Under the pieces are notes generated by a model. The model saw only the letters and a program-made list of their open reading frames with translations, ran no database searches and was not told where the DNA came from. From the NCBI GenBank assembly GCA_016936015.1, contig JAFGPV010000006.1, positions 1-64,000 on the forward strand: DNA of 64,000 nucleotides. Reading direction: 5' to 3'. Made by a program: the position numbers and the translations under genes. The stretch is from Pirellulales bacterium. GTDB taxonomy: Bacteria > Planctomycetota > Planctomycetia > Pirellulales > Thermoguttaceae. The stretch's first letter is position 1; each line of letters begins with the position of its first letter. Positions 33,994 to 42,160 of the stretch are shown here, piece by piece.

Positions 33994-34716
33994 ATGAACA
34001 AGCGACTGGTTGCGATGGCGATGCTGGGCGTGTTGGCGATCGTCGGAAGGCCCGGTTACAGCCAGACGGACGTTGGTAAAGACGACGTGAATCCCTTTGG
34101 GAATCCGTTTGCCGGCAAGGTAGTGGTTTTGTACATCCGTTGCCCCGACCTGTCGTCCCAGACGGGACTCGGCGCCAAGATCAACTCCCTGTTGGGAAAA
34201 AATTCCCGCGAAGGTTGCTACGGTTTCTTCCTGGTCAATGCGCGGATCATCAAATTCCGCGGGCGAACGTTCCTGGCGGGCAACGGTCCGGACCTGGGCG
34301 AGGACGGCGAGAGCTGGTTCAAGGGAATCCCCGTTCGCGTCGCCTGGGAGACCGTCACCTGGTTCTATCTGCTGACGCCCGAGGAGGCCCAATCGTTTTT
34401 CCCGGCGGGATCGTTCGACGTTCCGGCGAAAGAGGGCGCGGACTCCGAAGAGGACCTTAAAGGCAAGGTCGTCCTCGCCTCCATCGTGCAGGGCGGACGG
34501 ACCGTGGACCTGCCCTTGGTCAACGCCAAGATCGTAGACATCGCCGGGCGGAAATTTCTCGCCGGCGACGGCGCAGAGATGAGCGGCGCCTCGGCCGTGA
34601 TGCAGGACAAACCCATCCGGGTCGCATGGGACCTGGTGGAGTGGTATTATCCCATGACTCCGAAAGAATACGAAACGAAATTCAAACGGGACTTTGGAAA
34701 TGTTCCGACGCCGTAA
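33994..34716 (+). CDS. Secreted protein of two tandem related domains, unknown function
   Basis: The 240-residue product has a signal peptide (about 1-22), then two related segments of about 95 residues. The first runs from GKVVVLYIRCPD to VTWFYLLTPEEAQSFF, the second from GKVVLASIVQGG to VEWYYPMTPKEYETKF. Shared landmarks are LVNARIIKFRGRTFLAG against LVNAKIVDIAGRKFLAG, and IPVRVAWETV against KPIRVAWDLV. I know no family for it. AAGGGG precedes the ATG by 7 bases. A perfect hairpin with no T run (34780-34801) follows. Confidence 0.8.
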   Translation: MNKRLVAMAMLGVLAIVGRPGYSQTDVGKDDVNPFGNPFAGKVVVLYIRCPDLSSQTGLGAKINSLLGKNSREGCYGFFLVNARIIKFRGRTFLAGNGPDLGEDGESWFKGIPVRVAWETVTWFYLLTPEEAQSFFPAGSFDVPAKEGADSEEDLKGKVVLASIVQGGRTVDLPLVNAKIVDIAGRKFLAGDGAEMSGASAVMQDKPIRVAWDLVEWYYPMTPKEYETKFKRDFGNVPTP

Positions 34717-34779
34717 GGACCGTGTTTTTTCAAACGCCTGGGGAGGGCAATCGCCGGGGGCGGAATGAAACCGTTCGAC

Positions 34780-34801
34780 CCCCGCGATTGCCATCGCGGG
34801 G
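34780..34801. repeat. Perfect hairpin, CCCCGCGAT/ATCGCGGGG
   Basis: A 9-base-pair stem with a 4-base TGCC loop lies between the duplicated-domain gene and rmuC. It lacks a T run, so it is more likely a palindromic repeat than a terminator. Confidence 0.6.
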
Positions 34802-34860
34802 CGTTAAAGGGAGTGAGTTGTAATAACCTCGATACGTAGGAATCATTTTCGGAGTGCCCG

Positions 34861-36243
34861 GTGAACACAATCCTGCCGATAGTGATGTTTCTGCTGGGAT
34901 TCGCCCTGGGAGGCGCCGGAATCTGGCTCTTCCTCAGGAGTCGGGGCGCCCAGGAGTTCGAGCGTGGACGGCGGGAGGGTGCCGCGGAAATCGCCGCCCT
35001 GGAAAACCGAATTACCCAACTGGCGACCAGCCAGGACTACGAACGCCGACACGCCCAGGAAAAGCTAGCCTTGCTGGAGGAAGCGAAGACCAAGCTCTCC
35101 GACGCCTTCAAGGCCCTGGCCGGCGACGCGCTGAAAAACAGCAACACCCAATTCCTGGAACTGGCGCGGACGCAACTCGAATCGTTCCACCGCTCGGCCC
35201 AGGGCGATCTGGAAAAACGGCAGTTGGCCATCGATGAACTCGTCAAGCCGGTCAAGGAATCGCTGGGCAAAGTGGACTCCGTTCTGAAGGAGATTGAAAA
35301 CAAGCGGATCGAGGCCTACACCGGTCTGACGACCCAGGTGCAATCGCTCCGCGAGACCCAGGACCTGCTGAAAAACGAGACCGCCAACCTGGTCAACGCG
35401 CTCCGCCGCCCGCACGTCCGGGGCCGCTGGGGCGAAATCCAACTTCGCCGCGTGGTTGAGATGGCGGGCATGCTGGAGCACTGCGACTTCACCGAGCAGG
35501 AGACCGTTGCCGACGAGGAAAACCGCCTGCGGCCGGACTTGATCGTCCACCTGCCCGGCAAAAAGCAGATCGTCGTCGACGCCAAGACCCCGCTGGCCGC
35601 CTATCTCGACGCCATAGAAGCCGACGAGGAAACCCGGGCCGCCAAACTCCAGGATCATGCCCGGCAGCTCCGCGAGCATATTTTAAAACTCAGCCGGAAA
35701 TCCTATTTCGATCAATTCGAGACCGCTCCGGATTTCGTCGTGATGTTCCTCCCGGGCGAAGTGTTCTTAAGCGCCGCCTGGGAGTGCGATCCCAACCTCA
35801 TCGACTTCGCCATCGATCGGAACGTGATGCTCTCCACGCCCGTCACGCTGATTCCCCTGTTGCGGGCCGTGGCCTACGGCTGGCGGCAGGAATTGCTGGC
35901 CGACAACGCCCGGCAGATCAGCGCCCTGGGCAAAGAACTGTACGACCGGATCCGCATCTGGAGCGATCATCTCGGAAAGGTCGGCAAAGGACTGTCGGAC
36001 GCGATCAAGGCCTACAACGACTCCGTCGGTTCGCTCGAATCGCGGGTGCTGCCCAGCGCGCGGAAGTTCAAGGAACTAGGGGCCGCGGGCCAATCCAACG
36101 AGATCGAAGAGCTATCGTCGGTGGAAACCCTTACGCGGGAGCCGCGGGCGCCGGAACTGCTCCTGGCTGAGGAGCAGGAAAGGATAAATGGAAATGACGA
36201 AGGACGAAGTACGAATGACGAAAGAATGACAAATGTCGAATGA
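34861..36243 (+). CDS. rmuC: RmuC-family DNA recombination protein
   Basis: The 460-residue protein has one N-terminal transmembrane helix (about 5-25), a coiled-coil region (about 30-150), and the RmuC nuclease-like domain. Marker segments are RPHVRGRWGEIQLRRVVEMAG, DLIVHLPGKKQIVVDAKTPL, VVMFLPGEVFLSAAWE and TLIPLLRAVAYGWRQE. RmuC proteins limit recombination at inverted repeats. The start is GTG with GGAG at suitable distance. The last 20 residues or so are encoded by degenerate AATGACGA-type repeats (from about 36190), so the native stop was probably read past or shifted by repeat growth. Confidence 0.95.
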   Translation: MNTILPIVMFLLGFALGGAGIWLFLRSRGAQEFERGRREGAAEIAALENRITQLATSQDYERRHAQEKLALLEEAKTKLSDAFKALAGDALKNSNTQFLELARTQLESFHRSAQGDLEKRQLAIDELVKPVKESLGKVDSVLKEIENKRIEAYTGLTTQVQSLRETQDLLKNETANLVNALRRPHVRGRWGEIQLRRVVEMAGMLEHCDFTEQETVADEENRLRPDLIVHLPGKKQIVVDAKTPLAAYLDAIEADEETRAAKLQDHARQLREHILKLSRKSYFDQFETAPDFVVMFLPGEVFLSAAWECDPNLIDFAIDRNVMLSTPVTLIPLLRAVAYGWRQELLADNARQISALGKELYDRIRIWSDHLGKVGKGLSDAIKAYNDSVGSLESRVLPSARKFKELGAAGQSNEIEELSSVETLTREPRAPELLLAEEQERINGNDEGRSTNDERMTNVE

Positions 36244-36260
36244 CGAATATCAAATAATGA
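36190..36260. repeat. Degenerate short repeats (AATGACGA type) across the rmuC stop codon
   Basis: Variants of AATGACGAA and AATGTCGAATGACG recur about eight times, covering the last codons of rmuC and continuing beyond its stop at 36243. Confidence 0.7.
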
Positions 36261-36290
36261 CGTTCTGTCCACTGTCCACTGTCTACTAAT

Positions 36291-37409
36291 TTACCATACC
36301 CATTCCAGGTCGATGCGGGGGCCGTGATAGACGGCGCCGTGGCTCGTGTCGATCTGGGCAGGGCCGAGTTCGAGGATGCCGGCCAGGGGCCCGAAGTTCC
36401 GGGAGGCTAGGGCGACGCTCTCGACCCACATCACCTGATAGCCGATCCGGGTGAGCATCCGCGGCGTAACCTGCCAGACCGCCTGGAGGTTCAAGTCGCC
36501 GACGAAGGCCGTGGCGTTGCGCGACCGGCGGCCGGAAACCGGCGTATCCACTCCCGCGTCCGTCAGGATCCCGGCCGTGTCCTGCAAGGCGCGGTTGGCG
36601 CAGAGCGCCCCTTTGAACTCGAAATTGATCCAGCACCGTGGAAAGGCGAAGAAGTAGAAATCGCCGCCGATCTGCGGACCGATCAGGTCGTTCGTGGTCC
36701 GCGTGGAAATGGCGGTGGCGGAACCCAGGGGCAGCGGAATCTGCGACTGGGAGAGATAGTCGAACCGCTCGTTGAGACTCAAGTAGCGAATGCCGATGAG
36801 GAACTTCGCCGTCACCGATTCGTTGGGCATCGGAAAGGTGTAACGCAGATTCAACTCGCCGTTTTGCAGATTCGAAACCTCCCGGATCGACAGGAAGTTG
36901 TTGTAGTCGTAGCCGATAATCGGCGGCTCGCCGAAGTTGGAAAACGGCGAGAAGAGATTGCCGATGCCGCCTTCGTCGTTTTCCGTATAGTCGCGGACCG
37001 CCTTGGAGTCGATCCAACTATCGACCCAAAAATACGTGAAATCCATCTGCCAGGCCGTCTGGCCGAAGGTGTGTCCCAACAGCAGCCGGGGCCCGCCCCG
37101 GAAGGCGGCGTTCAGTTCGCCCGAGGTCAGCAGAATGTTCTCGGGAGTTAAGCCCGTGCCGAGCGTGGCAATCGGCGCGCCTCCCCGGGTGTCGCGCTTC
37201 AGGAACACGCCGCCGGCCTCGACGTACCAGGGACACCGCGGCGGGGCACAATAGATCTCGCAACCGCACGGATCCGCACAATCCCCGCAGGGATTGCCCG
37301 TCGGCGGCAACCCGACCGCCGTCTCCGCGGAGATGAACAACGCGACGAGTACGATCGAGAGGAGTCCCGTCCAACCCGGGAAACGCAGATGCTTAACGTG
37401 CCGAAACAT
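36291..37409 (-). CDS. BBP7-type outer-membrane beta-barrel protein
   Basis: The 372-residue protein has a signal peptide (about 8-33), a cysteine-rich spacer (CGDCADPCGCEIYC), then alternating beta-strand segments typical of the planctomycete BBP7 barrel family. Examples are WYVEAGGVFLKRD, PRLLLGHTFG, WQMDFTYFW, AKFLIGIRYLSL and a C-terminus ending in aromatic EWVW. It should sit in the outer membrane. The start at 37409 has AGAGGG 4 bases upstream, while an ATG at 37454 lacks one. Gene stands alone, divergent from rmuC. Confidence 0.85.
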   Translation of the reverse strand: MFRHVKHLRFPGWTGLLSIVLVALFISAETAVGLPPTGNPCGDCADPCGCEIYCAPPRCPWYVEAGGVFLKRDTRGGAPIATLGTGLTPENILLTSGELNAAFRGGPRLLLGHTFGQTAWQMDFTYFWVDSWIDSKAVRDYTENDEGGIGNLFSPFSNFGEPPIIGYDYNNFLSIREVSNLQNGELNLRYTFPMPNESVTAKFLIGIRYLSLNERFDYLSQSQIPLPLGSATAISTRTTNDLIGPQIGGDFYFFAFPRCWINFEFKGALCANRALQDTAGILTDAGVDTPVSGRRSRNATAFVGDLNLQAVWQVTPRMLTRIGYQVMWVESVALASRNFGPLAGILELGPAQIDTSHGAVYHGPRIDLEWVW

Positions 37410-37580
37410 AGTTCCCTCTTGCGATAAGGACGTTTTCTCACGCGCGCCCGGCACAAGAGCCGGGTCTAAACATACGGCCCTTCATCGCTTTTCGGCTCGT
37501 TATATCCGGTATAGATAGAATACTCCTTACGCTTGGAAATGTTTGCCTATTTTGCCGAGATTTACATTAGATTAATAAAT

Positions 37581-37668
37581 CCCTCTCCCTTTGGGAGAGG
37601 GTTAGGGTGAGGGTTATTCGTTTGCAAGTCGGCCCTCACCCCCTGCCCCTCTCCCAGAGGGAGAGGGG
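37581..37668. repeat. REPIN-like inverted pair, 'CCCTCTCCC' family
   Basis: CCCTCTCCCTTTGGGAGAGG starts the element and a CTCTCCCAGAGGGAGAGGGG copy in opposite orientation ends it, with a spacer of about 20 bases. It is directly downstream of sppA and is the best intergenic example of the unit also found inside genes. Confidence 0.9.
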
Positions 37669-37679
37669 TGTTGAGGCTC

Positions 37680-39788
37680 CTACTTGATTTCCACCTGATA
37701 GGGGATCCACAGGGCCGCCGGCTGGGCGAAGATCTTGCGGAGGAGCTTGGTCTGTCGCAACAGGCGGACGGCGTCGGGCAGGAGGGAATCGAGATCGGTA
37801 TCGGCCGCGGGATCGCCGAAGAGCTGCTCGAAGATTGACCGGGGACGGGGCAGCGTGAGGATCTCGACCTCGGCATCGGGCTTCAAACCGGCGGCGACTT
37901 TGGCCGCCGCGACGGCGTCGTGCAGGGTGCCGATCTCATCGATCAGGCCCAGCCGCTTGGCGGTCTGCCCGGTGTAGATCCTTCCCTGGGCGAGTTTTTC
38001 GAGTTTTTCATAGGACATTTTCCGGCCTTTGGCCGCCTTGCCGACGAACTGCCGGTATATCTCTTCGAGGAGCCGGGTCATGACTTTCCGCTCGTCGGGC
38101 GAGAAGGGGGCGGCCGTCGAGAAGGCGCCGCTGTTGGCCCCCCGGCTGATGATCTCCTTGCCCAGCCCTAACTTTTCGTAAAGCCCCTTGGTGACGAACT
38201 TGCCGCCGATCACGCCGATCGATCCGGTGATCGTGTCGGGAGTGGCGTAGATTTTCTGCGCCCCCATGGCGATGTAATACCCGCCGCTGCCGGCCACGTC
38301 GCTCATGCTGACGATGAACGGTTTTTTGGCTTTCAGGCGGAGCGACTCCCGCCAGATCAGGTCGCTGGCCACGGCCGAGCCGCCGGGGCTGTCGACCCGC
38401 ATGACCACGGCGAGGACCTTGGGATCCTCAGCGGCCTTCTTTAGGGCCTCGACCATCGTGGTCGAGCCGAGCGTCGAGCCGCCGAAGATATCCGATTGGC
38501 TCTTGCCTTCCATGATCGGTCCGACGGCGTACACCACGGCGATCTTCTTCCGGGAGTCGGCCTTCTTGCCGGGTTCCTTGCCCGAGAGCAGTTGCACGAA
38601 TTTCACCAGCCCGCCGATGCCGGAGAAGTCGGTGTCCGGCTTCTTCCGCAGATAATCGGTTACCACCCGGAGCTGCTCGGCGCCGAGCTTCTTTTTGAGC
38701 GTTTCTTCAAATTCGTCGGGATAATAGATACGGTCGATCAGCCCCGCGTCGTGGGCCGCCCGGGCGGTGAACAATCCCTCGTCGATCAGGGTCTTCACCT
38801 TGTAATCCTTGAGCTTGCGGTCGGCCACGATGCTCCCGACGAGATGGGCGTAAACGTCGTCGGCCACGGCGTCGTAACTTTCGCGCAGGGGCTTGCTCAT
38901 GTTGTGCCGGGTAAACGGCTCCCCGGCGCCTTTGTACTTGCCCATCTGCAGGACGTCGAACTCGAGGCCGACCTTTTCCAATAGGCCTTTGAAGAACGTG
39001 ACTTCCATCCGCACGCCGGGAATTATGAGGATGCCGCACTCGGGCATCCAGATTTCGTCGCAGGCCGAGGCCGCGAGATACTGGCCGGTGCTGGCGGAGG
39101 TCAGTCCGGCGTAGACCGGCTTCTTGGCCTTCCGCACCCGCCCGATCGCCTGCCGCAGCTCAAAGAGCTTTCCCCGGCCCAACTCCACTTCACCGATCTC
39201 CAGCCACACGGCGGCCACGTCCTTGTCCTTGGCGGCGGCGTCCAGCCGCTCGACCAGCGCGGTCAACGACGGCTTCAAGTCGCCGAACAATCCCGGTTCC
39301 TTAGGACCCTCGGGATACTCGCCCCGGAGCGCAAAGCGGACGACGTTGGTCGTCAGCGTCTCGGGCTTTTTCACCTTGGGGCCAGCGCCGACGCCGATCT
39401 TCAGTCCGCCCTTGCCGAACGAGATGCCGAACTTCAAGGATTTTTTCTTCGAGGATTTCTTCTCAGCCTGGGATTCTTCTTTCTTCGGCTTGACGGATTT
39501 CTCCTCGACCTTGGATTTCTCCTTTTTCGTTTTCGGTTTGACGGCTTTCTTCTGCGTTTTGGAAGCCTTCTTTTTCGGGGAGGCCTTTTCCTTCGCGGCC
39601 GCCGGCTTCTTCTTTTTCGATTCCTTTTTTACCGCGTCGCCATCGTCGGACGGTTTCTCGTCCTTTTGAACCAACTCCGTTTTCGCCTTCTTGTCGGCGG
39701 ACGAATCCTCATCGTCTTGGGCCAACAGCATTCCTTGGATTGGCAGGAAGAATACGACAAATAATCCACATAGCATCAGGCGACGCAT
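37680..39788 (-). CDS. sppA: Signal peptide peptidase SppA, large type, with Lys-rich linker
   Basis: The 702-residue serine protease should cut signal-peptide remnants in the membrane. It has a signal/anchor segment (about 1-24), an extreme Lys/Glu/Ser-rich linker (about 25-120), and two tandem ClpP-like SppA domains. Lys286 (GKYKGAGEPF) and Ser501 (SDVAGSGGYYIAMGA) match the Lys/Ser dyad of E. coli SppA (Lys209, Ser409), split between the two domains. Start 39788 follows GAGG; an ATG at 39821 would add 11 residues. The Lys-rich linker is far longer than in E. coli and may bind nucleic acid or the membrane; that is speculation. Confidence 0.95.
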   Translation of the reverse strand: MRRLMLCGLFVVFFLPIQGMLLAQDDEDSSADKKAKTELVQKDEKPSDDGDAVKKESKKKKPAAAKEKASPKKKASKTQKKAVKPKTKKEKSKVEEKSVKPKKEESQAEKKSSKKKSLKFGISFGKGGLKIGVGAGPKVKKPETLTTNVVRFALRGEYPEGPKEPGLFGDLKPSLTALVERLDAAAKDKDVAAVWLEIGEVELGRGKLFELRQAIGRVRKAKKPVYAGLTSASTGQYLAASACDEIWMPECGILIIPGVRMEVTFFKGLLEKVGLEFDVLQMGKYKGAGEPFTRHNMSKPLRESYDAVADDVYAHLVGSIVADRKLKDYKVKTLIDEGLFTARAAHDAGLIDRIYYPDEFEETLKKKLGAEQLRVVTDYLRKKPDTDFSGIGGLVKFVQLLSGKEPGKKADSRKKIAVVYAVGPIMEGKSQSDIFGGSTLGSTTMVEALKKAAEDPKVLAVVMRVDSPGGSAVASDLIWRESLRLKAKKPFIVSMSDVAGSGGYYIAMGAQKIYATPDTITGSIGVIGGKFVTKGLYEKLGLGKEIISRGANSGAFSTAAPFSPDERKVMTRLLEEIYRQFVGKAAKGRKMSYEKLEKLAQGRIYTGQTAKRLGLIDEIGTLHDAVAAAKVAAGLKPDAEVEILTLPRPRSIFEQLFGDPAADTDLDSLLPDAVRLLRQTKLLRKIFAQPAALWIPYQVEIK

Positions 39789-40506
39789 GATAGGTCCTCT
39801 CTGAATAGGGTGATAAATCATAAACTCGTGCCAATCTCTCTATTTTACCCTAAAGATTCCGATTGTCTGCTAGGGGAATAGCACAATATCCGGTTTTCCG
39901 TCTCAAGCCGGTATTCGTCGATCGGAGAGGGATCTTAGCTTGGAAGGACGGAAACTGAGGGGGCGATTGTACTTTTTCACGAGGTCTTGTTGCCATTCCC
40001 AGGGGGAGGCCGGTTTTTTCTCTGCACCATTTTTGCACTTTCTGGGGCTGAATATTTGCACAATAGGGGGCCTGCAAGTGCCGGTTTTTACGGGTCCGCG
40101 TGGGAATTTTTGTGTGTGAATTGTTGAGCACTCCAGGGGTGCCAGGGCGTTTTCGCCCGGTGTTTTCCGCAGTCGGGCAATTTTTTGTTTGGTTGGACGG
40201 TGCGGTTTTTTTCCACATTTTAATTTCCTGGCGTCACGTGGTTTTCTGGTTTTTCTCGTGAAAGACGGGATTTTTCGGGACCGATTTTTTGCCACAGGGG
40301 TTTGGGGTGGGAGGGAGTTGTTGTGGGCTGGTATGTTACTGGTTGGTCGTTTGTCGTTGGTCGTTGGTCGTGGATTGGGGGCTTCTGTATGAGCTTTTTT
40401 GATCAACGGATATTGCGAATGGGCAATTCCCCAAGGATAGGACTCCTCAGAAGAAGGGGTGGCCGGTGCGCTAATAGTCCAGACGGAGGTTCATGGTCAA
40501 GCAATG

Positions 40507-40538
40507 TTGACAATAATCTAACATGTACTTATGTTCAT
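40507..40538 (+). promoter_or_regulatory. Promoter with a LexA-like box (second copy of the polymerase-promoter motif)
   Basis: TTGACA (40507-40512), a 17-base spacer and TATGTT (40530-40535) form a plausible promoter. The stretch ATGTACTTATGTTCAT (40523-40538) overlaps it and differs at one base from the motif in the Y-family polymerase promoter at 42810-42825. Both contain GTAC-N4-GTTC, close to the cyanobacterial LexA box as I recall it. Confidence 0.55.
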
Positions 40539-40539
40539 T

Positions 40540-40647
40540 ATGCCTAGGCGGTGGCCCATTTTCAAGAGGAATTTTCGGAACCGGCTGAGATTTCACATCC
40601 TGAAATGCATAGGCCATCCCACGGCAAAATGCCAACTGGACCTGTAG
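40540..40647 (+). CDS. Possible 35-residue basic peptide behind the LexA-like promoter
   Basis: An ATG 4 bases past the -10 box opens a 35-codon frame whose product is Arg/Lys/Phe-rich (MPRRWPIFKRNFRNRLRF...). It would be a leaderless, stress-induced small peptide if real, but the spacing is tight and nothing else supports it. It could also be a random frame in remnant DNA. Confidence 0.22.
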   Translation: MPRRWPIFKRNFRNRLRFHILKCIGHPTAKCQLDL

Positions 40648-40783
40648 AAAACGCCACTTCTTCTCAACCGTGATGTAAGGCGTTACCGGAAGGGGGAATG
40701 TCAACCTGCGACGACTCAGAAAGGACTTTTGTGAAAGACATCTTGACTTGGCTGAAAATCGATAAATATAATTATTGGCTGAT

Positions 40784-41230
40784 ATGTCTACTATTTTATG
40801 CCATCATGCGGTCCGACTATTGAGCCACTCAGCCTTGGTTACCCTTCTAATAGGGGCGACCATTGTTCAGGCCGAGATGGAGTTCTCGGTAGCCTACGAT
40901 CACAGTCTTACTGAAGACTTTACGGCCAACACCTTCAGAGTTGTCAGAACCTGCGGTTTTACGGCACCCGAAAGACATCCTGTAAAAGAAGACCTGGAAG
41001 GCTCGGCTGTTCAGGAATCACCATCTCAACATCTTCCCGAGGCTTTATGCAATACCGACCCGACATCAGGCAGTAGAATTTTCAGGCAATCTGATTCCAG
41101 TATTTCCTTGATCTTTAGGGGCGGCTTGCTGAACAATCGCCCATTCCTCCGTCTGCGTTCTCTCGGCAGCCGACAAACTTCCTACGCGAAACCTCCGCTG
41201 GAGGTCCTCTTCTGCTCCTGGCAGATTTGA
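40784..41230 (+). CDS. Doubtful reading frame with signal-peptide-like start
   Basis: The 148-residue frame begins MSTILCHHAVRLLSHSALV, continues hydrophobic and ends at a signal-peptidase-like VQA. The rest has unremarkable composition. There is no ribosome site. A minus-strand frame at 41066-41392 overlaps it and is equally uncertain. The region is AT-rich and may be decayed mobile DNA. Confidence 0.22.
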   Translation: MSTILCHHAVRLLSHSALVTLLIGATIVQAEMEFSVAYDHSLTEDFTANTFRVVRTCGFTAPERHPVKEDLEGSAVQESPSQHLPEALCNTDPTSGSRIFRQSDSSISLIFRGGLLNNRPFLRLRSLGSRQTSYAKPPLEVLFCSWQI

Positions 41231-41438
41231 TCTGTAGGGCAATCCCCACTCCCTGATCATCCGCTTGACAGCCAAGGTTCTGATCTCTTGTCGGCTTTTG
41301 GCGGATATGACAATTCTACTGCGCTGGTTGTTGTGAGCGCTTGTCGCCATTACCCACACTATAGAAGTCGTGGGCCAGTTATCATTGCGCATTATTTAGC
41401 GATCAATCTTAAACGAACAATATCTCCATCTATGGAGC

Positions 41439-41981
41439 ATGAATATGGTGTGGAAAACAAAATCGACGCAAACAAAGCCATCGAGGTCAAATGGTACCGG
41501 AAACGGTCATTTTGAACCTCCTCCTGAGATCGTTGACTTTTTAATCAAGGTAAGGACATTCCTTGCAGAGGGACGGTACAAAGATGCCGTCGAAATGATC
41601 TCTCACAGCAAACACAAATCCTTATGGCATACAAATGCCAACGGAGTTTGTCTATTGCGTATGAATAGAGCGCACGATGCGGTGAGCTTGTTCCGTGGCC
41701 TGCTTTTTTCTGCAAACGGCATTATGCTTCGAGAAGATATGCCTATTGTGTTTAAGACCAATTTTGCAACGGCGCTTCTTGCATCCGGCAATTTCGAGGG
41801 GTGTTTGAGCATCTTGCAGGAAATCAATGACGAATCCAATGCCAGGGTACAGCAGCTTCGGGGAGCTATCCAACGATTCAGGGCTAGTTTGTCTCTGCTT
41901 AAACGGTGGCAGTGGCGCATGGGATTTTATTTTCCGAGTGGTCCCATCGCCATGGATTTTCCTTTAGGCGAGTTGATGTGA
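41439..41981 (+). CDS. Small TPR-like protein of unknown function
   Basis: The 180-residue product carries helical TPR-like pairs (IVDFLIKVRTFLAEGRYKDAV, NGVCLLRMNRAHDAVSLFRGL, TNFATALLASGNFEGCLSIL). It ends in a hydrophobic/aromatic tail WRMGFYFPSGPIAMDFPLGEL, a pattern I associate with short planctomycete TPR proteins. No catalytic motif is seen. No clear ribosome site precedes the ATG. It lies in AT-rich accessory DNA next to a MITE-like element, so horizontal gain is possible. Confidence 0.6.
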   Translation: MNMVWKTKSTQTKPSRSNGTGNGHFEPPPEIVDFLIKVRTFLAEGRYKDAVEMISHSKHKSLWHTNANGVCLLRMNRAHDAVSLFRGLLFSANGIMLREDMPIVFKTNFATALLASGNFEGCLSILQEINDESNARVQQLRGAIQRFRASLSLLKRWQWRMGFYFPSGPIAMDFPLGELM

Positions 41982-42027
41982 GGATATTGCTTCAAACTCA
42001 ATCGTGATCAATCAACACGAAATACAT

Positions 42028-42143
42028 AGTTCCTGTTGCGGAAAGTCCTTTTTGTCATCCTGAGCGAAGCGAAGGATCTTTAAAAGGCCAGATTCTTCGC
42101 TCAGAATGACAATTTGCTGCCGACACTTTCCGCAACGGGAACT
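42028..42143. mobile_element. MITE-like palindromic element with 'GTCATCCTGAGCGAAGCGAAGG' core
   Basis: Outer arms AGTTCCTGTTGCGGAAAGTC and its near reverse complement (ending 42143) enclose inner arms built on GTCATCCTGAGCGAAGCG and its partner TTCGCTCAGAATGAC. The whole 116 bases fold into one long hairpin. The inner sequence is a widespread bacterial repeat. No transposase is encoded, so movement would need a helper. Confidence 0.75.
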
Positions 42144-42160
42144 AATTATTACTTGATTCT

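Larger units (their letters stand above)
39789..40783. other. One-kilobase stretch without a convincing gene, strongly G/T-biased plus strand
   Basis: From about 39950 to 40470 the plus strand is rich in T runs and G runs, with repeats such as GGTCGTTGGTCGTTGG near 40340-40375. A minus-strand frame through it yields only Pro/Lys/Arg-rich sequence without domain features. From 40500 onward the DNA is AT-rich and holds the LexA-like promoter at 40507-40538 and a 35-codon frame. Confidence 0.55.

Noticed and set aside
37581-37668. Possible CRISPR array of 'CCCTCTCCC' repeats.
   Set aside because: Copies are scattered, palindromic and mostly in inverted pairs; no regular spacers or cas genes exist.
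39903-40406. Minus-strand frame of 167 residues in the gene-free stretch.
   Set aside because: The product is a Pro/Lys/Arg/Thr mixture arising from G/T-rich DNA, with its first residues encoded by GGTCGTTGG-type repeats.
39950-40470. Possible replication origin in the G/T-biased stretch.
   Set aside because: No cluster of DnaA boxes and no dnaA, dnaN or gidA gene is nearby.
41066-41392. Minus-strand frame of 108 residues.
   Set aside because: Overlaps another doubtful frame on the plus strand. It has no ribosome site and no recognisable domain; the evidence is too thin to list either strand firmly.
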